A DNA stretch of 28,197 nucleotides, taken from IMG/VR virus record IMGVR_UViG_3300030328_003329, positions 1 to 28,197 of that record; one strand, written 5' to 3'. The number at the start of each line of letters is the position of its first letter. Within the stretch, counting starts at the first letter, position 1. This DNA comes from a virus. Under the pieces are notes generated by a model. It was not told where the DNA came from. It did no database searches and worked only from the letters and a program-made list of their open reading frames with translations. This document shows positions 25,201 to 28,197 of this stretch, in pieces. The position numbers were made by a program, and so were the translations under genes.

Positions 25201-27704
25201 CAGAATCTTTGGTTAAATTTACTAGACCAGACGGTACAACTGGTACTTTGAACGCCGAAGAATATGCTAGAGATTATCAAGGCATGTTAGAACAAGGATA
25301 TAAATTTGATTTTTCAGAATTTAATAAAGTTGTAAAAGGTAAAATAGCGCCATTATTTCAAAAGGCACTAAAACTACAAGGTAAGTTTGGTCCTGAGAAT
25401 ATGTTTGTGTTAACAGCTAGACCACCACAAGCTGCTATTGCTATATTTGATTTCTTAAAAGCTAACGGCTTAAATATACCTTTAAAAAATATAACTGGCC
25501 TTGCTAATTCTACTTCAGAAGCTAAAGCACTTTGGATAGCTGATAAAGTTGGTGAAGGCTTTAATGATTTTTATTTCGCTGATGACGCGTTGCAAAATGT
25601 GCAAGCAGTAAAAAATATGTTAGAACAATTTGATGTAAAATCAAAAGTACAACAAGCAAGAGTTAAGTTTAGCGAAAACGTGGATAATCAGTTTAATGAC
25701 ATATTAGAAGATATTACTGGTATAGAATCTAAAAAAAGATTTTCAGCTGTTAAAGCTAGAAAACGTGGAAAAAGTAAAGGTAAATTTAGATTTTTTATAC
25801 CACCTTCACACGAAGACTTTGTAGGGTTATTATACAACTTTATAGGTAAAGGTAAAAAAGGAAATGCACATAGAGATTTCTTTGAGCAAACTTTAATTAG
25901 ACCATTGAATAGAGCATATAGAGAGTTAAATACAGCCAGACAATCTATAGCTAATGATTATAGATCGTTAAATAAGCAGTTTGAAAATGTTAAAAAGAAA
26001 TTAAACAAAAAAACTCCAGATGGTGATTTTACATATCAAGACGCTATTAGAGTGTATTTATGGGATAAACATGGTTACAATATACCTGGGTTAAGCAAAA
26101 AAGACCAACAGGGTTTAGTTGATTTAATTACACAAGATTCAGAGTTACAATCTTATGCTGAAGCATTAAATATTATATCTAAAAGAGATAATTATGTAAG
26201 CCCTTCAGAAGGGTGGGAGGTTACAGACATAAGAATGGATCTAGACGATGCCACTGGTAGAATTGGTCGAGAAGAGTTTTTTACTAAATTTACTGAGAAT
26301 GCTGATATAATATTTTCACAAAAAAACTTAAATAAAATAGAGGCTATTTACGGTCCTGACATGGTTAGCGCTATTAAGGACATGCTGTATAGGATTAAAA
26401 CTGGTAGAAATAGACCTAGTGGACAAAATAAAATTGTAAATGGGTTTATGAATTGGTTTAATAGTTCTGTTGCGGCTACCATGTTTATCAATGTAAGATC
26501 CGTAGTGCTACAGCAAATGTCTTTAGTAAACTTTATAAATTATAGCGACAATAACATGATAGCGGCGGCAAAAGCCTTTGCTAATCAAAAACAATATTGG
26601 GCTGATTGGGCGTTTTTATTTAACTCTGATTTTATGAAACAAAGACGTGGTGGAATTAAAACGGATATTAATGGGGCTGAATTAGCAGAATCACTAAGGG
26701 GCGCTAAAAACAGTCCAGTAGTGTTATTAGGTAAACTACTAGAAATGGGGTTCAAACCAACACAAATTGGGGATAATGTTGCAATTGCAACTGGTGGAGC
26801 TACTTATTATAGAAATAGAATAAATACATACTTAAAGCAAGGGTTAAGCAAAAAAGAAGCAGAGGCAAAAGCGTTTATTGATTTTCAGGTATTAGCTGAG
26901 GCCACACAGCAATCGGCAAGGCCCGATCTAGTTTCGCAACAACAAGCGTCATCACTTGGAAAAATAATATTGGCTTTCCAAAATGTAACTTCTCAATTTA
27001 ACAGATTAGGTAAAAAAGCGTTTTTAGATCTTAAAAACAGAAGAATAAGTCCTGAATATAGAAACGCAAGTAATCCACAATTACAAAGCGATATATCTAA
27101 TTTGTCAAGAATTGCTTATTATTTTGCAATACAAAATTTAGTATTTGCCACTTTACAATCAGCATTGTTTATGGCTATGTTTGATGATGATGAAGATGAT
27201 AAAAAGTTACTAAAGAAAAAAGAAAGAGCTATTAATCAAAGTATTGATTCTGTTTTAAGAGGTACTGGTGTTTGGGGAGCAGTTATTGCTACTTTAAAAA
27301 ATATGGCTATTAAGCGTTTTGAAAACGAAGGCAAGGAATGGAGAGCTAATGAGTATAGCGTGCTAGCAGAAGCGTTACAAGTTTCTCCACCTCTTGGCGC
27401 AAGAGCTAGAAAATTAGTTAAAGCTGAAAGAGATCTTATTTGGGATAAAGATGCTATTAGTGAAATGGAGATTTTAGATATTGAAAATCCATTTTGGCCA
27501 GCTGTAACAAATTATATTGAGGGAACAACCAATGCACCTCTTAATAGAATTTACAATTTAACACTTCAAGTTAAAGACGGGTTAGACAACCAGTTTAAAG
27601 CTCTCCAAAGAGTTTTAAGAGTTGGTGGTTGGGGACGATGGGATCTTGGAATTGAAAATGAAAGTGACAAAATAAAAAGCTTTAAAAATAATAGAGCCCT
27701 TTAA
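19284..27704 (+). CDS. Giant polyvalent virion protein: zincin-like, PD-(D/E)XK-like and HAD-like domains with conserved C-terminal region
   Basis: This 2806-residue protein fills 30% of the window. Residues 1-640 are charged and mostly helical. Residues about 640-810 contain several apolar stretches (VFTALAIPKVGLGILGASSF). At 1090-1094, HELGH is the zinc-binding motif of zincin metallopeptidases, with E1147/E1148 as a candidate third ligand. At 1653-1701, E1653, D1685, E1699 and K1701 (HEIKQ) fit a PD-(D/E)XK nuclease core. At 1963-2105, LDFDDTLA (D1965, D1967), LTARP (T2044) and FADDALQN (D2100, D2101) are HAD phosphatase motifs. Residues about 2380-2650 match a conserved region of giant phage proteins (IGDNVAIATGG, then SARPDLVSQQQASSLG) and include a likely membrane segment at 2610-2633. 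Such multi-enzyme chains are known as polyvalent proteins thought to be injected with phage DNA. The motifs are seen directly; activity and injection are inferred. Confidence 0.85.
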   Translation: MGPFSLYNTLLNEGQFEGGFDKFNMKMSKNFYKDPETGEMKSYRKEVFDYISDPSSLGIVDYNTGTLTPAPKTFEEFEDTYYTTQNDSHFTVDDGPVFSLKSIPLNKKGGYKVNSTAYSFVLDESGFITPTKDLEVSETEYDLFSMFTQQVESSDFFDVGPAKVTVNKKLFGNVEDEEFSDELSLMFPEFKFEPLNLRTNIEYDKTWQGSKGSKLPYQPDDKAIFTKKQAVKVTSPDGDYVVIEVNIEDNRMPLLRDPNKSSGFNISPMDGEKIPSKESINQSIEKAYLQSYTDLTSFLENKLQDESILEGNLKKLTLNKQKSRIAYEKYRKFFTPIIAAVQEEYNKPDLFDPIEKGVYGVDKSIPNQPVKKILYEQPFEKELKENYDFLIKKNKGGPVSQKQLHDFTRKKLISDEIYKRKQAKIEEIQENIEDGEVPIGFEEYQDDPKMLTAVLQLGTKEYVREYVTKKNFLAIENNFQNDSKIAKRYQSTKNKIEDPAFEFEVKEGETYYLINDKEIPEGVFNQYKKDLNAIIKSYEFSTKLTNDILDNYENVQDTDLVLNLIGRDYNDWNKFKATTQIAYANIFGGNLYALTESEEGIARYVAQRDEINRRLNKYAPNVEFDDAFGKGWDQFGKFVTQEISNQLAVFTALAIPKVGLGILGASSFSENYGRMTLEELDSKGAIDHSTWKKTYISAGYAIPEVTIEYFTTLPLLRGARNSLNNMYGPQARDYVRRGIDDVVTEDLPVFVKGAGLGTGGEGLTMVIQNLVLGKPWDENVDHALFSGFMFETTLASVPLIKGVAVASLSDFDKTQDIRQDIETRNNLLIENANLNAKYNDPAYQKNKKLKDLLQKREADNQIAIDELSKKIEDAIAEDTKSVQSMDKDAYQGYTVVTKEQEEIRVKAKAIIENKSIPESQKKKMLEKLKIDFEFKQFARNEFKKEKHSKFHSWAGQNKNKKSFEELKKLAEQELRQGSFRVGSVIKEPTESEIYSHAKSIWNAKEINKNLNKAKKDGLLEDNLVVFQSVQEYEEKSKEKNKDGKLKYPELEKQLTKIKNGAHGFDNVTTEKSYIVIENMAKDDRLEVKTHELGHRLLGNVISRNSDAFAPLSIAVLGWAEQNDTGLYNRLRRRSIGGADEVISVFLEEAAAGNVNLEQDNIGGVFGFMASNVLKDNHGIDLNLGGQVDAITMLVSLGKKLKAGTLTIKDVRDLESREDIKALKKYGETIDKIDTADKMSERSGAVESVNKIEQELKSRLKNQNKEYTKAEFQKSPEFNNLFESISLSGGAVNNYIRSLGMSAAKTKATIESASNRLMNYNPQAERKTKTGESITIGEAIMANIGFAKKDAAKKLFKRGQEQKRTRAIEEKDANIEDTQTTTQESEVKDVKLRKLKDFNVELDNGLADALTVTAVNNLLNDFNSGKITFEQAQKQMDILVLKDIRAKLSETIPKIAKNKKTGKVEPTAEYEAFIRDEYDEIVASLGIKTIRTSYKKWFKQEKTGKKDYKTINPETGKVSNYVKDTQINTTNKREYIRWFLEGKPNDLRERRTALIRRIAKRKASLAVDSYIDENSDNLEAVVKSKMRTMSDSAQNATDEQVSFDAVKFSEKVSANYNRINKKMESFGQYEAPDGSIMTFAMKKNGNWDHGRAFEQAYNEALQEIVKPIKGFNIDSLVAKEKGGYADIVFTFPDGKYENHEIKQTPSARMGSVKFTKLNLETGEYVLANPAHKNIPGLDKIVKEAIKVARQKIKQINQYNNEYNEKYGYKKGDPEFADQVTGNERFWIPAEVDDRMSGRLIDPNTGKKGLGKTLVKKVVQGRDVIANGYENKKIIIDKKKIDAPVRSITYGGYGSFRLSELSKFTGLPLLDVDVEVRASLRNSRSVDNYRGGKVKFRDKFIGIEFYLSGKIKNEPNSGITTTESFMQATGAPAFSQNIGNAENLNKAVNNSRTNKYSESSRGITILDFDDTLATTESLVKFTRPDGTTGTLNAEEYARDYQGMLEQGYKFDFSEFNKVVKGKIAPLFQKALKLQGKFGPENMFVLTARPPQAAIAIFDFLKANGLNIPLKNITGLANSTSEAKALWIADKVGEGFNDFYFADDALQNVQAVKNMLEQFDVKSKVQQARVKFSENVDNQFNDILEDITGIESKKRFSAVKARKRGKSKGKFRFFIPPSHEDFVGLLYNFIGKGKKGNAHRDFFEQTLIRPLNRAYRELNTARQSIANDYRSLNKQFENVKKKLNKKTPDGDFTYQDAIRVYLWDKHGYNIPGLSKKDQQGLVDLITQDSELQSYAEALNIISKRDNYVSPSEGWEVTDIRMDLDDATGRIGREEFFTKFTENADIIFSQKNLNKIEAIYGPDMVSAIKDMLYRIKTGRNRPSGQNKIVNGFMNWFNSSVAATMFINVRSVVLQQMSLVNFINYSDNNMIAAAKAFANQKQYWADWAFLFNSDFMKQRRGGIKTDINGAELAESLRGAKNSPVVLLGKLLEMGFKPTQIGDNVAIATGGATYYRNRINTYLKQGLSKKEAEAKAFIDFQVLAEATQQSARPDLVSQQQASSLGKIILAFQNVTSQFNRLGKKAFLDLKNRRISPEYRNASNPQLQSDISNLSRIAYYFAIQNLVFATLQSALFMAMFDDDEDDKKLLKKKERAINQSIDSVLRGTGVWGAVIATLKNMAIKRFENEGKEWRANEYSVLAEALQVSPPLGARARKLVKAERDLIWDKDAISEMEILDIENPFWPAVTNYIEGTTNAPLNRIYNLTLQVKDGLDNQFKALQRVLRVGGWGRWDLGIENESDKIKSFKNNRAL

Positions 27705-27725
27705 TATAACAATTAAAATAAAAGA

Positions 27726-28197
27726 ATGAAAAAACTAATTATATTATTATTAATAACTTTAATTTCTTGTGCAACACCAAAAGATTGTTGTTCGCAAGTA
27801 AACTTAAAAAAATTATTTAAATTTTCTACATTTTATGCAGCTGCTAATGGTGGTACATCTATATCAGATGTTGAAACTTTTTCAGTTACAAACGGGCTTG
27901 AAACAGCTACAATACAAACTCCATACGATTACAATTTGTCGCTTGGTATACGTAAAATAGCTAGGTTTGGATATGAGAATAGAGCTCAAACATTTTACGA
28001 TGGTACTGAAAACTCTTGGAGTGATGGTGCTAATGTAGGAAAAGTAAAAGGATTAGAATTTTTATTCGAAGTAGATTACAAAAGACAACAAGGTAATGAA
28101 TATTTAGATCAGCATCACTTTATAAGATTTGTTGACGACAAATACATTCTTAAAGGTGAGTATTTAGAAGATGGTTTTGCAGACATTAAATACTTTG
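27726..28197 (+). CDS. Predicted phage-encoded lipoprotein (partial, cut by right edge)
   Basis: The frame is open from ATG 27726 to the end of the window (157 codons). The first 14 residues (MKKLIILLLITLIS) are a lysine-plus-hydrophobic signal peptide, followed by C15 in a lipobox (LISC, then A), so signal peptidase II processing is predicted. Ala at +2 agrees with outer-membrane sorting. Two more Cys follow at 21-22. The mature part is beta-rich (FSTFYAAANGGTSISD, then YDYNLSLGIRKIARFGYEN, then GLEFLFEVDYKRQQGNEYL) and looks like a conserved protein of marine phages whose role I do not know. It starts 21 bases after the giant gene, so it is late-expressed. It might alter the host surface, block superinfection as the T5 Llp lipoprotein does, or help release; none is shown. 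Confidence 0.72.
   Translation, partial: MKKLIILLLITLISCATPKDCCSQVNLKKLFKFSTFYAAANGGTSISDVETFSVTNGLETATIQTPYDYNLSLGIRKIARFGYENRAQTFYDGTENSWSDGANVGKVKGLEFLFEVDYKRQQGNEYLDQHHFIRFVDDKYILKGEYLEDGFADIKYF

Noticed and set aside
1-28197. Stop-codon reassignment as known in some crAss-like phages
   Set aside because: All genes are complete under the standard bacterial code, end in TAA, and no gene is broken by in-frame TAG or TGA.
1-28197. tRNA genes, CRISPR arrays, attachment sites or integrase
   Set aside because: The largest gap between genes is 91 bases and holds a terminator; no cloverleaf, spaced repeats or recombinase motif was found.

Overview
The window is a contiguous, AT-rich late (virion) gene block of a tailed double-stranded DNA phage. 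It carries 14 protein-coding genes, all on the + strand, packed with gaps of 1 to 91 bases. The first gene (terminase large subunit) is cut by the left edge and the last (a predicted lipoprotein) by the right edge. No tRNA, CRISPR, insertion sequence or host gene is visible. Every gene starts with ATG and every visible stop is TAA. None of the 13 visible starts has a Shine-Dalgarno sequence; A/T-rich leaders precede them, which is typical of Bacteroidota and their phages. Together with the protein families, this suggests a podovirus-like phage of a marine flavobacterium-type host, related to or resembling crAss-like phages. That assignment rests on recognition of family signatures and gene order, not on a database search.

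Layout. (1) Packaging and head, 1-6344: terminase nuclease domain, long portal protein with a Gln-rich coiled-coil C-terminus, acidic scaffold-like protein, and major capsid protein, followed by a strong intrinsic terminator. (2) Connector and tail, 6436-15053: a conserved protein of unknown role, a GC-rich UUCG-capped hairpin, two ring/adaptor-type proteins, and a 2042-residue muzzle/tail-stabilisation-type protein carrying two apparent domain insertions. (3) Appendage genes, 15055-17035: a beta-rich 544-residue protein with repeated modules and a conserved 114-residue protein. (4) Probable internal or ejected proteins, 17076-27704: a coiled-coil protein ending in a short S74-type self-cleaving chaperone domain, a 451-residue protein of unknown function, and a giant 2806-residue multidomain protein. 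The giant has a zincin-like HExxH site, a PD-(D/E)XK nuclease-like site, a HAD-phosphatase-like domain and a conserved C-terminal region with a membrane-like segment. (5) The start of a predicted lipoprotein at 27726.

How the genes work together (inference). TerL pumps DNA through the portal into a shell built from MCP on the scaffold. The ring and muzzle proteins close the portal and form the short tail. The 544- and 114-residue proteins probably decorate the tail. The last three large proteins occupy the place where crAss-like phages encode capsid cargo that enters the cell with the DNA. In the phage phi14:2 that cargo includes a virion RNA polymerase; here no polymerase motif is seen and a polyvalent protease/nuclease/phosphatase-like protein sits in the equivalent block. 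Most noteworthy are this giant fusion, the hydrophobic helix placed just before the predicted S74 cleavage site, modules of elevated GC shared by two tail genes, the UUCG hairpin, and the phage-borne lipoprotein.
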